DNA from: Pandoraea captiosa
GTDB taxonomy: Bacteria > Pseudomonadota > Gammaproteobacteria > Burkholderiales > Burkholderiaceae
DNA: 64,000 nt
Assembly (NCBI RefSeq): GCF_902459775.1
Contig: NZ_CABPSQ010000002.1
Location: 496,001 to 560,000 of the forward strand
Direction: 5' to 3'
Positions 44,851 through 53,389 of this stretch are shown piece after piece. The position numbers and the translations under genes were made by a program. The stretch's first letter is position 1. Each line of letters starts with the position of its first letter. The notes below the pieces were generated by a model, which saw nothing but the letters and a program-made list of their open reading frames with translations, was not told the origin of the DNA and ran no database searches.

Positions 44851-46962
44851 TCAGAAGCCGTCTTCGGGCGCATCGTCCGAGGAGGTGAGGTCCGGCACGA
44901 TCGACGGATCGAACACACTGCCGTTGCTCTCGCTGCCGACACTGACCGGGCTGTCCGCGCTGCTTGCACTGCCTGCACTGTGCGGGCGCGTGGCGGCGGC
45001 TCGGCCGAGCGGTCGCGTGATCGAGACGACGAACGGATGATCCTCCCGATGCCCGAGCGTGGCGAGCATGCGGTTCAGGCGCTGCTCGATGTCGCGTTCC
45101 GTCATGGCGCCCGCGAACCCGGTGACCTTGGTCCGGCTCCACGGGTCGAGCAGCAGGGTCGTGTCCCGCGTGAGAAAAATGGCGCGCGCGAACATGCGAT
45201 TGCCGATACCGTCCGGACGCCCGACGACGAGCGGCTGAGGTGTGGCGACGTGCAGCATGTCGATGAACGTCTCCGACTCGGTATACAGGACCATCACATG
45301 CGCCGGACGATGCTTGGGCTGGAACGTGATCATGCGAATCCGCGTTTCCGGGACGCCACTTTCGAGCAGCAGATGAAACAGAATCTCGGCGTTCTCCTGA
45401 CAGAAGGCTTCGGCCAGTGGATTGTCCGAGTAATACATCGCCGTGGCCGCCGCGACTTCCTCCTGTTGCCGGAGCAGGGGTTCATCCCGGTCGATATTGC
45501 GCATCGCCTTGCGCAGCGCCGCACGGTGCCCGACGATCGAATAGTCGCGGGAGGGGCGCAAGTCCACGCGGTTGCCGCGCAGCAGCCGCAGACTGCTCAG
45601 GTTGCCGAAGGCTGCCTGAATGGCGTCCTGAGTATCCAGGTCGGGCAGGTGCGAGATGGTGGAGGCGATGGCGGCCCAGCCGTCCACGATGCTGTCGGAT
45701 TCCGGCATGCGCTTGCTCTGCCCGCAGCCGCCGCCGCACAGCCGCAAGGGCGGATTCGCACGCCAATGACCGCTCAGCGGGTCGAAGGTGACGGGCACCT
45801 GCGCCTTGTCGTGACGGGGAGCATCCACCAGCCACGTACTCTCGCTCGTTCCTCGGCTTACGCGGTAGTAGCCGTTCTCGCCGAGGAGATAGTGATGGCC
45901 GTCGATCAGCAGCGGCTGCGAGGACCGGTCGGCCGGTGGACGCTGCGCCGTTGGCGATTGCTCGTAGCCGGCAAGATGCTCGCGCTCACCCTCGATGCGA
46001 GGCTTCGCCAACGTGTCGTGTCCGGGGGCATCGGGGACATCGGGGACATCGGGGGCGGCCATTTCCGGCAGCGAATCCGGGATGTCGACGGCAGCAATGG
46101 CATCGGCAACGGCAACGGCGTCGATTGCCCTGCGCGCGCCCGGCGCGATTGGTGCAGCGACGGTGTCCGACCCGATGTCGGCGCGCCACGTGCGCGGATC
46201 CAGCGCCTGCATCAACGTCGAAAGGTCTTCGGCAACGAAGCCGTGTCCCTCGACTTGCCTGAGCGCGACATGCGAAATGTCGCCCGGCATGCGGGCCATG
46301 CGTACCTGAGGCACGATCCCGGTCGCGATATCGGCCGCCATGCCGCCCCGGAGAATCGCTGCGCGGGTCTCGGGCGCGGGAACGTCGCCGGTGAAGACCT
46401 CGTAGGCGTCGCCCAGCGATTCGCCCAGCTTCTCGAACGGTGAGCGTGAGGCCGCAACGATGCGAAGCAAGTCCGTCAGCGTGTAGTCGGATCTGAAGCG
46501 CGGGCGCTCGACGGGGCGGATATCGACATCGTCCGGTGCGCCCGTGGTGCTGTGGCACGCTTCGTGACGCATCGCGGCGGGGGCGAGTTGCGGCAGGGAA
46601 TGATCGTTGGCGGGGTCATGCGCGTTGCCGTGCGTGTCGGCAATCAGATGACGGCGCGGAACGGCGCCACTGGCCGGCGTTGTCAGGTTGGCGACCAGCA
46701 GCACCGCCAGGGTGGCGGGCCATAGGCGACAGGAGGGGGGCGTGTTGCTGCTCACGTGGCCCGCTGCCGCCGACGTAGACTTGCTCGCCTTGCGTGCACC
46801 TGAGCGAAGCCCGGCATGGCGAAAGCTGCCGGTGAAGCTTCCCGGCGCGGTGGCAGGCGAGTCACGTCGCTGTCTGGTGAGCGGCAGGCCATAGCGCGGC
46901 GTGGCGTACCGCGCGCGGTGATGTGGAATGTGGTGCGGGATGTGATGCGAGATGTGCGGCAT
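44851..46962 (-). CDS. Exported putative cysteine enzyme, tandem paralogue C (unknown family)
   Basis: Encodes 703 residues from ATG 46962 (MPHISHHIPHH), chosen because GGGAGA precedes it and the N-terminus aligns with A and B; a longer frame begins at 47058. The hydrophobic segment is WPATLAVLLVANLTTPASG. The core shows LRLCGGGCGQSK, FCQENAEILFHLLLESG, MITFQPKHRPAHVMVLYTES and LLLDPWSR. The tail is Ser/Asp-rich and ends EDGF. It is the promoter-proximal gene of the set, 284 bp after the nitronate monooxygenase stop. Codon use looks like the surrounding genes. Confidence 0.7.
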   Translation of the reverse strand: MPHISHHIPHHIPHHRARYATPRYGLPLTRQRRDSPATAPGSFTGSFRHAGLRSGARKASKSTSAAAGHVSSNTPPSCRLWPATLAVLLVANLTTPASGAVPRRHLIADTHGNAHDPANDHSLPQLAPAAMRHEACHSTTGAPDDVDIRPVERPRFRSDYTLTDLLRIVAASRSPFEKLGESLGDAYEVFTGDVPAPETRAAILRGGMAADIATGIVPQVRMARMPGDISHVALRQVEGHGFVAEDLSTLMQALDPRTWRADIGSDTVAAPIAPGARRAIDAVAVADAIAAVDIPDSLPEMAAPDVPDVPDAPGHDTLAKPRIEGEREHLAGYEQSPTAQRPPADRSSQPLLIDGHHYLLGENGYYRVSRGTSESTWLVDAPRHDKAQVPVTFDPLSGHWRANPPLRLCGGGCGQSKRMPESDSIVDGWAAIASTISHLPDLDTQDAIQAAFGNLSSLRLLRGNRVDLRPSRDYSIVGHRAALRKAMRNIDRDEPLLRQQEEVAAATAMYYSDNPLAEAFCQENAEILFHLLLESGVPETRIRMITFQPKHRPAHVMVLYTESETFIDMLHVATPQPLVVGRPDGIGNRMFARAIFLTRDTTLLLDPWSRTKVTGFAGAMTERDIEQRLNRMLATLGHREDHPFVVSITRPLGRAAATRPHSAGSASSADSPVSVGSESNGSVFDPSIVPDLTSSDDAPEDGF

Positions 46963-47246
46963 GGCGGCCTCTCCCGAAGTGAGGGCCATCTCACACACAG
47001 CATGACGGAGTCGCTGACGTATCGGTGGCCCGGGATGAGAAGACTGCCATCGCCCCAATGCCCCGGGCTTGCGTATCGGTCGGGATGACTATCGGTTTGC
47101 GGTTCCGTGGGTGGGCGCGCGCAGGAGGTTCGTCATCAAACACATGGTTTGAAGCGATCGTCGGATGAGGTCGGCCGGGCGCACTGGCGGCGCCCGTCTC
47201 GCATTCGCGTCGCCCATGAGACTGGCCCGGCGTCAGCCGTGGCGCA

Positions 47247-48194
47247 TCAGCCTGCGAGTCGCTTGCGCGTGTCGTCGTACTCCTGTTTGAGCCGCGCGAT
47301 GATCTCCGCCGCCGGTTGCACATCGTCCATCAGCCCCACGCCCTGGCCCGCGCCCCAGATGTCTTTCCACGCCTTTGCCTTCGAGAAGTTCATGGCGGAC
47401 TTGTCGGCGGTGGGCAGATTATCCGGATCGAGACCCGCGTTCAAAATGCTCTGACGAATGTAGTTGCCCGATACGCCGGTGAACAGGTTCGTGTAGATGA
47501 TGTCGTTCGCACTCGCGTCGACGATGGCCTGCTTGTAGGTATCGCTGGCATTGGCTTCGGTCGATGCGATGAACCGCGTGCCGATATAGGCGAGATCGGC
47601 GCCCATGGCCTGCGCGGCGAGAATCGAGCCGCCGTTGGCGATCGAGCCGGAGAGGACGATGGGCCCGTCGAAGATCTTGCGTACTTCGCCGACCAGCGCG
47701 AACGGGGAGAGCATGCCCGCGTGACCGCCGGCACCGGCGGCAACGAGGATCAGGCCGTCGACACCGGCTTCGAGCGCCTTGTTCGCGTGACGCAGGTTGA
47801 TCACGTCGTGCAGCACGATGCCGCCATAGCTGTGCACTGCATCGAGCACCTCCTTGGGCGGCGCTCTGAGGCTCGTGATGAAGATCGGCACGCGATGCTC
47901 GACGCACACACGCACGTCGTGTTCGAGTCGCTGATTCGACTGATGCACGATCTGATTCACGGCGAGCGGGCCGACGACGGCGTCCGGGTTCGCTGCCTTG
48001 TGCGACGCGAGTTCCTCGTTGATGTGCGAGAGCCAATCCTCGAGAATTTGCGGCTCACGCGCGTTGAGCGCGGGGAACGAGCCGACGATGCCGGCCTTGC
48101 ACTGCGCGAGCACCAGCTCCGGGTAGCTCACGATGAACATGGGCGACGCCACCACGGGCAGCGCCAGGTTTTGCAGAATCTTGGGAAGGGCCAT
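47247..48194 (-). CDS. Nitronate monooxygenase
   Basis: Encodes 315 residues from ATG 48194 (MALPKILQNLALPVVASPMF). This FMN-dependent TIM-barrel enzyme oxidises toxic alkyl nitronates. Family motifs are AGIVGSFPALNAREPQIL, ILVAAGAGGHAGMLSPFALV and GADLAYIGTRFIASTEA. The full length matches the class with a short C-terminal helix region (YDDTRKRLAG). It is monocistronic as far as can be seen. Confidence 0.94.
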   Translation of the reverse strand: MALPKILQNLALPVVASPMFIVSYPELVLAQCKAGIVGSFPALNAREPQILEDWLSHINEELASHKAANPDAVVGPLAVNQIVHQSNQRLEHDVRVCVEHRVPIFITSLRAPPKEVLDAVHSYGGIVLHDVINLRHANKALEAGVDGLILVAAGAGGHAGMLSPFALVGEVRKIFDGPIVLSGSIANGGSILAAQAMGADLAYIGTRFIASTEANASDTYKQAIVDASANDIIYTNLFTGVSGNYIRQSILNAGLDPDNLPTADKSAMNFSKAKAWKDIWGAGQGVGLMDDVQPAAEIIARLKQEYDDTRKRLAG

Positions 48195-48442
48195 GAAGTC
48201 TCCTGAGTCTCCTGAGGCAGGGCGTTCGGTCGACGGCACTTGCGACATTGGCGTGCGAGCGCGTGCCGTGGCGGAAGGGATTCGGTGGTCTCGATATTCG
48301 CGAACGGTCGTTCGATTATAGGGGGATTCGGACGTTGCCCGACGTGCGGTCACTCGAAGAAAGCTTCAGTTCCCACCGGCCAGTCCCGTCCCTCTCTCGT
48401 CCCTGTCTCGTCCATATTTCGTCCCTATCAGGGAAAGTCCTC
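48195..48442. other. Intergenic region upstream of the ncRNA
   Basis: No gene is seen. It contains the minus-strand promoter region of the nitronate monooxygenase. Loose CTCGTCC-type repeats occur near 48390-48430. Confidence 0.5.
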
Positions 48443-48471
48443 TTGGGCGCCGCGAACGGGCTGACTACGAT
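48443..48471 (+). promoter_or_regulatory. Predicted promoter of an orphan small RNA
   Basis: TTGGGC (48443-48448) and TACGAT (48466-48471) are separated by 17 bases. The start site would be about 48478, just before the first stem of the predicted RNA. Confidence 0.45.
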
Positions 48472-48477
48472 GGAATC

Positions 48478-48603
48478 GCGTGCCAGGGGACACAGCATCA
48501 CCGTGTCGCAGGACGAGCGCCGCGTTAGCGACCGCAGCGTTCGTCCGGCACGTCACGTCCTCAAACGCCGCTTGCCGTGACTGGCCAGCGGCGTTATTTT
48601 TTT
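48478..48603 (+). ncRNA. Predicted structured small RNA (about 126 nt)
   Basis: An intrinsic terminator with no plus-strand protein gene before it points to a small RNA. The sequence folds into a three-way junction. The outer stem is CGTGCC (48479-48484) with GGCACG (48547-48552). Arm 1 is GACAC (48489-48493) with GTGTC (48503-48507). Arm 2 is GGACGA (48511-48516) with TCGTCC (48541-48546). A short single-stranded linker leads to the terminator hairpin. I do not recognise a known family. Its function could be regulatory. Confidence 0.5.
48564..48603 (+). terminator. Intrinsic terminator of the small RNA
   Basis: AACGCCGCT (48564-48572) pairs perfectly with AGCGGCGTT (48587-48595), followed by A and seven T residues. 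The minus strand lacks a comparable T-tract. Confidence 0.85.
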
Positions 48604-48711
48604 GCCCCGCGCATCGCCGGTGTGCGGGGTGCCTCGACAGCGCCGCGTCATTCCTTATCCGTCATCCGTTATTCACCATCGCCGTCCATCATCTGCCGCA
48701 GCCCCCTTCGT

Positions 48712-49635
48712 TCACACCGAGTGCAGCGCGCCCGTCTCGCTGTCGTAGCGAATCGCGCCGGCTTTCGCCAGTTCCGCGACGAGCTGGTCGAGGAGCGCAG
48801 GCCACTCCGATGGCGGCGCGAGCATCGCGGCCGCATTGCGCCACGCGCGCGCGGTGTCGAGCGTGGCCTTGAGCGAGGCGCCGGTCATCGTGACTTCGGC
48901 CATGAGGCGGAAAACGATCAGTACCTTGAGTGCGTTGCGCGCATTGCGCGCAGGGTCGCTTTGCAGATAGTCGAGCCGCGAGCGTGCAGCGCCGAGCGCG
49001 GCGTCGATGTCGTTGAACGGCTTGCCGTGGCCGGGAATGACCAGTGAGACGTCGATCTGCTCGATCAGGTCGAGCACGGCGGCCTGCTCGGCGAAGCCCG
49101 ACTCGCCGTCGAGTTCCGGGAAGATCACGCCGAAGCCGCGCTCCCACAGGGCGTCGCCGGAGATCAGGATGCCTTCGGCGGCGTTGTAAAGCATGAGCGC
49201 ATGCGGATCGTGTCCGGGCGCGCCCAGCACGAGCCATTCGTGATCGCCGAGGGGCACGGTGTCGCCGGGCGAGAGCGTGTCGTCGAACGTGAAGCGCGCA
49301 CACTGCTGGCCGGTGGCGTCGAACGACAGTCGCTTCTCGTCCCAGTGACGCACGGAGTCGGCCTCGGCCGCCGGCACCCATGTCCGGCAGCCGTATCGGG
49401 CCTGCAAGGCAGCATTGCCGCCGCAATGGTCCGAGTGCAGATGTGTGTTGATCAGGCGTGCGAGCGCACGGCCTTCGGGCAACGCATGCGCGACGAGCGC
49501 AAGCGTCTGTTCCGAATGGCTGACGTAGCCGCTATCGATGAGCGTCGGCGTATCGCCGAGGAACAGCACGTTGTTCGATGAGAGCCAGCCGCGCTCGAAC
49601 ACGCGCAACCCGGCAGGCAGGGCAAGCGAGGTCAT
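48712..49635 (-). CDS. MBL-fold metallohydrolase
   Basis: Encodes 307 residues. The zinc motif is LINTHLHSDHCGGNAAL (HxHxDH), with further ligands in LGAPGHDPHALMLY, LISGDALWERG and VIPGHGKPF. The C-terminal helical part (residues about 220-300) suits the beta-lactamase-like hydrolase group acting on thioesters or lactones. It lies 125 bp after the MaoC gene on the same strand. The substrate is unknown. Confidence 0.9.
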   Translation of the reverse strand: MTSLALPAGLRVFERGWLSSNNVLFLGDTPTLIDSGYVSHSEQTLALVAHALPEGRALARLINTHLHSDHCGGNAALQARYGCRTWVPAAEADSVRHWDEKRLSFDATGQQCARFTFDDTLSPGDTVPLGDHEWLVLGAPGHDPHALMLYNAAEGILISGDALWERGFGVIFPELDGESGFAEQAAVLDLIEQIDVSLVIPGHGKPFNDIDAALGAARSRLDYLQSDPARNARNALKVLIVFRLMAEVTMTGASLKATLDTARAWRNAAAMLAPPSEWPALLDQLVAELAKAGAIRYDSETGALHSV

Positions 49636-49760
49636 TGGGCGTATCTCATTTCAGGTCAGGTCTGCGGTCGCAAAGTTGGCAAGGGGGAAACGATCGCGGG
49701 TTCGCGGTATCGGGCGTTGTCGCGAGGCATCAGGCGGCAACGCGCGTCACCACGCGCGGA

Positions 49761-50192
49761 TCACGACGGTTTGGGGCACACGAGAATCTTGGCGGTGGCC
49801 GCGATCACCGTCTCGCCGCGCTGGTTGAAGGCCTCGCCCTCGAGCGACACGATGTCGCCCGCGAGCTTTTCCTTCCACAGGCTTTCGGTGACGGTCCAGC
49901 GCACCGTGATGTCGTCGCCCGCGTGCACGGCACGGCGCAGCTTCATGTCGAATTCGAGTCCGAGCGGTTGCGCCGTCTTGGCGTAGTGCGTGGCAAGCAG
50001 TGCGGCGAGGTAGGACATTTGCTGCGTGCCCGACGCGATCAGCCCACCGAAACGCGGATCGGCAGCGGCGTATTCGGCGTCGAGATGCAGCGGATTGAAG
50101 TCGTGCGCGAGGGTGGAGAATTCGCGAATCGAATCCGGCGAGAAATGATGGGTGGCGGAGAACGTCTCGCCGACGGCAACGATTTTTCCCAT
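49761..50192 (-). CDS. MaoC-like hydratase
   Basis: Encodes 143 residues with the hot-dog hydratase motif (FSTLAHDFNPLHLDAEYAAA, then FGGLIASGTQQMSYLAALLA). It hydrates enoyl-CoA thioesters in fatty acid or branched-chain acid metabolism. It belongs to a run of minus-strand metabolic genes and lies 39 bp after the DUF1289 gene. Confidence 0.92.
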   Translation of the reverse strand: MGKIVAVGETFSATHHFSPDSIREFSTLAHDFNPLHLDAEYAAADPRFGGLIASGTQQMSYLAALLATHYAKTAQPLGLEFDMKLRRAVHAGDDITVRWTVTESLWKEKLAGDIVSLEGEAFNQRGETVIAATAKILVCPKPS

Positions 50193-50231
50193 ATGCGATG
50201 ACAGAGAGTTGGGGGCGGTGTGGGCGCGATC

Positions 50232-50495
50232 TCAGGTGTCGTCCTCACCGGATGGACTTCGACTTCGCGCGACCACGCGGCGATGCATCACGGGCGGGGC
50301 TTCGTGTTCGGCGCGTCGTGCAGGCAGCAGCGACCAGACGAGGCGCTTGGCGTCGTCCTCCATCGTCGACCACGACGCGATCTCGTCGAGCGTGCGCCAG
50401 CAACCCGAGCACCAGCCCGTTGCCGGGTTCATGCGGCAGATGTTGGTGCAGGGCGACGGCACCGGCGACTCAGGTAACGACTCGGGCGGGATCAT
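50232..50495 (-). CDS. DUF1289 domain protein
   Basis: Encodes 87 residues. The DUF1289 four-Cys motif is clear: SPCTNICRMNPATGWCSGCW, followed by RTLDEIASWSTM. It is likely a small zinc- or iron-binding protein of unknown role. The C-terminal 25 residues are Arg-rich and not conserved. Confidence 0.92.
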   Translation of the reverse strand: MIPPESLPESPVPSPCTNICRMNPATGWCSGCWRTLDEIASWSTMEDDAKRLVWSLLPARRAEHEAPPVMHRRVVARSRSPSGEDDT

Positions 50496-50601
50496 GAGCG
50501 CTGGTCAGACCCGGCACAGGTTCGGGGATCGGCATGGCAGATTTCCATTGATGGGCTTGTCCGTTCGCCGGGGCGGCAATCGTGGCGACGATGCCGGGCG
50601 C

Positions 50602-51120
50602 CTAGCTGCGAAGCGCGACGTCGACGACCGGTGCGCCCGTCATGGCGACCAACTGCTGTGGCGTGAGGTTGAACACGGCGTGCGGATGCCCGGCAGCTGC
50701 CCACAAGCTGGCGAGTTTGAGCAGGTCTTCGTCGATTAGCGTCACCGGTGAGACCACGTGACCGATCGGGCTCACGCCGCCAATCGAATATCCGGTCTTT
50801 TCCTTGACGAAGCGCGCGTCGGCGCGTGCGAGTTCACCGACCTGCGCGGCGACCTTCTTCTCGTCCACACGGTTGACGCCGCTGGCAATGACCAACACCG
50901 GCGTGTCGTCCGCCGCACGACGGAAGATGATCGATTTGGCGATCTGGGCGACTTCGCAACCGAGCCCGGCGGCGGCTTCGGCCGACGTCTTGCCGGTCGC
51001 GGGCAGCAGCACGATAGGCTGGTCGTGGCCCATGCCGGCGAGCAGTCGCGCGACATGCCGCGCGCCCTCGGGAAGGTCTTGCTCGTTGGCGGATTCAGGG
51101 ATCTGGGGCGTTTCGCTCAT
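50602..51120 (-). CDS. YbaK/ProX-type aminoacyl-tRNA editing protein
   Basis: Encodes 172 residues. The fold is shown by GCEVAQIAKSIIFRRAADDT (with the conserved Lys), PVLVIASGVNRVDEKKVAA and GYSIGGVSPIGH. Such proteins hydrolyse mischarged tRNAs, for example Cys- or Ala-tRNA(Pro), in trans. It is a free-standing cytoplasmic editor, not fused to a synthetase. Confidence 0.92.
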   Translation of the reverse strand: MSETPQIPESANEQDLPEGARHVARLLAGMGHDQPIVLLPATGKTSAEAAAGLGCEVAQIAKSIIFRRAADDTPVLVIASGVNRVDEKKVAAQVGELARADARFVKEKTGYSIGGVSPIGHVVSPVTLIDEDLLKLASLWAAAGHPHAVFNLTPQQLVAMTGAPVVDVALRS

Positions 51121-51259
51121 GATGGGTCCGTCGAGTTTGTGGCAATGCGTCGTGCGACGAGGATTCGCGCGACGCGAGTGTCCTTGAGGTTCGCGGCGTC
51201 AGAGGCGCGTAGCGTGCGGCGCGTCTCTTGCATCCGCCGCCCGGGGAGCTTCGCGCCCG

Positions 51260-52192
51260 TCAGGCGCTGGTTGCAGCGTCCTTCATCTTGGCAAGCATCG
51301 CGCGGCCCACGCGCGACGCATTCGGGCGACCAATAGCCTGCGAGATGAAGTCCCCGGTGTGAACCACCGCCTCGAGATCGATGCCGGTCTCGATGCCCAG
51401 TCCTTGAAGCAGATACAGCACGTCTTCCGTCGCCACGTTGCCGGTGGCACCTTTGGCGTACGGGCAGCCGCCGAGCCCGGCGACAGACGAGTGGAAAATC
51501 GAAATGCCCGAGAGCAGCGCGGCGTAAATGTTGGCCGTCGCCTGACCATAGGTGTCGTGAAAATGGCCCGAGAGACGTTCGATGGGGAACGCCCTGGCGC
51601 AGGCTTCCATGACTTCGCGCGTGCGCGAGGGCGTGCCGACGCCGATGGTGTCGGCGATATCGATTTCGTCGCACCCGAGCGCGGCGAGACGTTTCACGAC
51701 GTCGACCACGTTTGCAACGGGCACTTCGCCCTGGTAAGGGCATCCGAGTGCACACGAAATGCTGCCGCGCAGTCGCAGACCGGCGTCTTTCGCGGCGCGC
51801 GCGACCGGTTCGAAGCGCGTGATGCTCTCTTCGATGGAGCAGTTGATATTGCGCTGCGAGAAGGCTTCGCTCGCTGCGGCGAAGATGACCACTTCGTCCG
51901 CTTTCGCCGCAACGGCGCCTTCGAAGCCGCGCATATTGGGCGTGAGCACCGAGTAGATCGTGCCCGGATGGCGCGTGATACCGGCCATGACTTCGGCGCC
52001 GTCAGCCATCTGCGGCACCCACTTCGGCGATACGAAGGACGTCGCTTCGATATTGGCGAAGCCGGCGGCCGAGAGCCGGTCGACCAGCGCGATCTTGATG
52101 TCGGTGGGCACGGGCTGCTTTTCGTTTTGCAGACCGTCGCGCGGCCCGACTTCGACCACCTTCACACGTTGCGGCAGATGAGATGCGGACAT
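51260..52192 (-). CDS. Hydroxymethylglutaryl-CoA lyase
   Basis: Encodes 310 residues from ATG 52192; the longer frame runs into tandem repeats. It cleaves HMG-CoA to acetoacetate and acetyl-CoA, the last step of leucine breakdown. Family motifs are VVEVGPRDGLQNEK, SISCALGCPYQGEV, HFHDTYGQATANIYAAL (metal ligands) and GLGGCPYAKGATGNVATED with the catalytic Cys. The matching carboxylase subunit ends at 63537, about 11 kb away. Confidence 0.95.
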   Translation of the reverse strand: MSASHLPQRVKVVEVGPRDGLQNEKQPVPTDIKIALVDRLSAAGFANIEATSFVSPKWVPQMADGAEVMAGITRHPGTIYSVLTPNMRGFEGAVAAKADEVVIFAAASEAFSQRNINCSIEESITRFEPVARAAKDAGLRLRGSISCALGCPYQGEVPVANVVDVVKRLAALGCDEIDIADTIGVGTPSRTREVMEACARAFPIERLSGHFHDTYGQATANIYAALLSGISIFHSSVAGLGGCPYAKGATGNVATEDVLYLLQGLGIETGIDLEAVVHTGDFISQAIGRPNASRVGRAMLAKMKDAATSA

Positions 52193-52268
52193 GGGAATCG
52201 GTCTCCTCGAATTCGTCTGATGTGTCTGTTGGGTTTGTCCGGGATGGGCAGTCGGGACGGCGGGCGGC

Positions 52269-52308
52269 GGCTCAGTAGCCGCCTCAGTAGTCACCTCAGT
52301 AGCCGCGC
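52269..52308. repeat. 12-bp tandem repeat spanning the ghrA stop codon
   Basis: Three units of the form CTCAGTAGCCGC occur. On the coding strand each unit reads GGCTACTGA-like, so the final Gly-Tyr-stop of the GhrA-type gene is copied downstream. Confidence 0.85.
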
Positions 52309-53240
52309 GCGAGATCGACGATGCCGGTGATGGCTTCGCCACGCGCCAGGGCCGCGATCTTGCCTGCGATCTGGGCGACCGTCTCGTCGCGCAGCGTCAG
52401 CGCCGAGATATGCGGCGTGACGGTGACGCGCGGCGCGTGCCAGAACGGGTGATCGGCCGGCAGCGGTTCGGTGCGGAACACGTCGAGCGTGGCGCCCGCG
52501 ATCTGACCGCTTTCGAGCGCGACCAGCAGGTCTGCTTCGACCAGATGCGCGCCGCGGGCAACGTTGATCAGGAATGCCCCCTGGGCCAGTTTGGCGAACA
52601 GGTTCGCATTGAGCACGTCCACCGTTTGGGGCGTGAGCGGCAGCAGGTTGACGAGAATGCGTGCGCCGCCGACACAGGCGTCGAAACCCGCGTCGCCGTG
52701 ATACAGCGCGACGCCGCTGTCGTCCTGACGCTCGCTGCGGCTCCACGCGCGCACCGGAAAGCCGAACGTCTTCAGGGCTTTGGCGACGTGCGCACCGAGC
52801 GTGCCGTAACCCAGCACGGCAATCGGAAAGTCCGACAGACGGTTGGGTTTCTGGAATTTCCACTGCGCTTGTGCCTGCTGGGCGTCGAAATCGTCGAGCC
52901 GACGGAAGTAACGCAGCGCGGCGGCGCTGACGTACTGCGCCATCTGGTCGGCCATGCCGGCGTCTTCCAGACGCACAAGCGGCACGCCGGCGGGCAGGCG
53001 ATGCGCCCCTTCGCCGCGGGTGCCCAGCACGCCGTCCACCCCCGCGCCGAGGTTGAAGATCGCCTTCAGACGCTCACGGGGTTGCAGCACTTCGGCGTTC
53101 GGTTTCCAAAGCACCAGATAGTCGGCCGGCGCGGTGTCGCCCGGCTGCCAGCCGCGAATGTTGGCCTGCGGCAAATGCTCGGCGAGACCGGTCTCGTAAG
53201 CGGCAGTCTTGCCGTCCGGGGAATAGATGAGGATGTCCAT
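52296..53240 (-). CDS. ghrA: Glyoxylate/hydroxypyruvate reductase A
   Basis: Encodes 314 residues. It is an NAD(P)H-dependent 2-hydroxyacid dehydrogenase of the GhrA group that reduces glyoxylate and hydroxypyruvate. Visible markers are ADYLVLWKPNAEVL, FNLGAGVDGVL, the cofactor motif VLGYGTLGAHVAKAL, NVARGAHLVEADLL (catalytic Arg region) and VTPHISALT (catalytic His). Its stop codon lies in a tandem repeat. Confidence 0.94.
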   Translation of the reverse strand: MDILIYSPDGKTAAYETGLAEHLPQANIRGWQPGDTAPADYLVLWKPNAEVLQPRERLKAIFNLGAGVDGVLGTRGEGAHRLPAGVPLVRLEDAGMADQMAQYVSAAALRYFRRLDDFDAQQAQAQWKFQKPNRLSDFPIAVLGYGTLGAHVAKALKTFGFPVRAWSRSERQDDSGVALYHGDAGFDACVGGARILVNLLPLTPQTVDVLNANLFAKLAQGAFLINVARGAHLVEADLLVALESGQIAGATLDVFRTEPLPADHPFWHAPRVTVTPHISALTLRDETVAQIAGKIAALARGEAITGIVDLARGY

Positions 53241-53389
53241 GAATTGCGCGTGCCGTCGGCGCGGTCGCGTTCACTCGATTTACGTTAACGTCAAGTGTAA
53301 CGCAGCTTGCCGGGCGTCGCGTATTGGGGCGAGGCCCGAGCCGAGACGAAATCCTTGCCCCCACCGCCCCGCATTCCCATCTCGCCGGA

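Noticed and set aside
44800-46443. 547-codon plus-strand open frame opposite paralogue C
   Set aside because: It is an antisense shadow with no family motif and no ribosome site.
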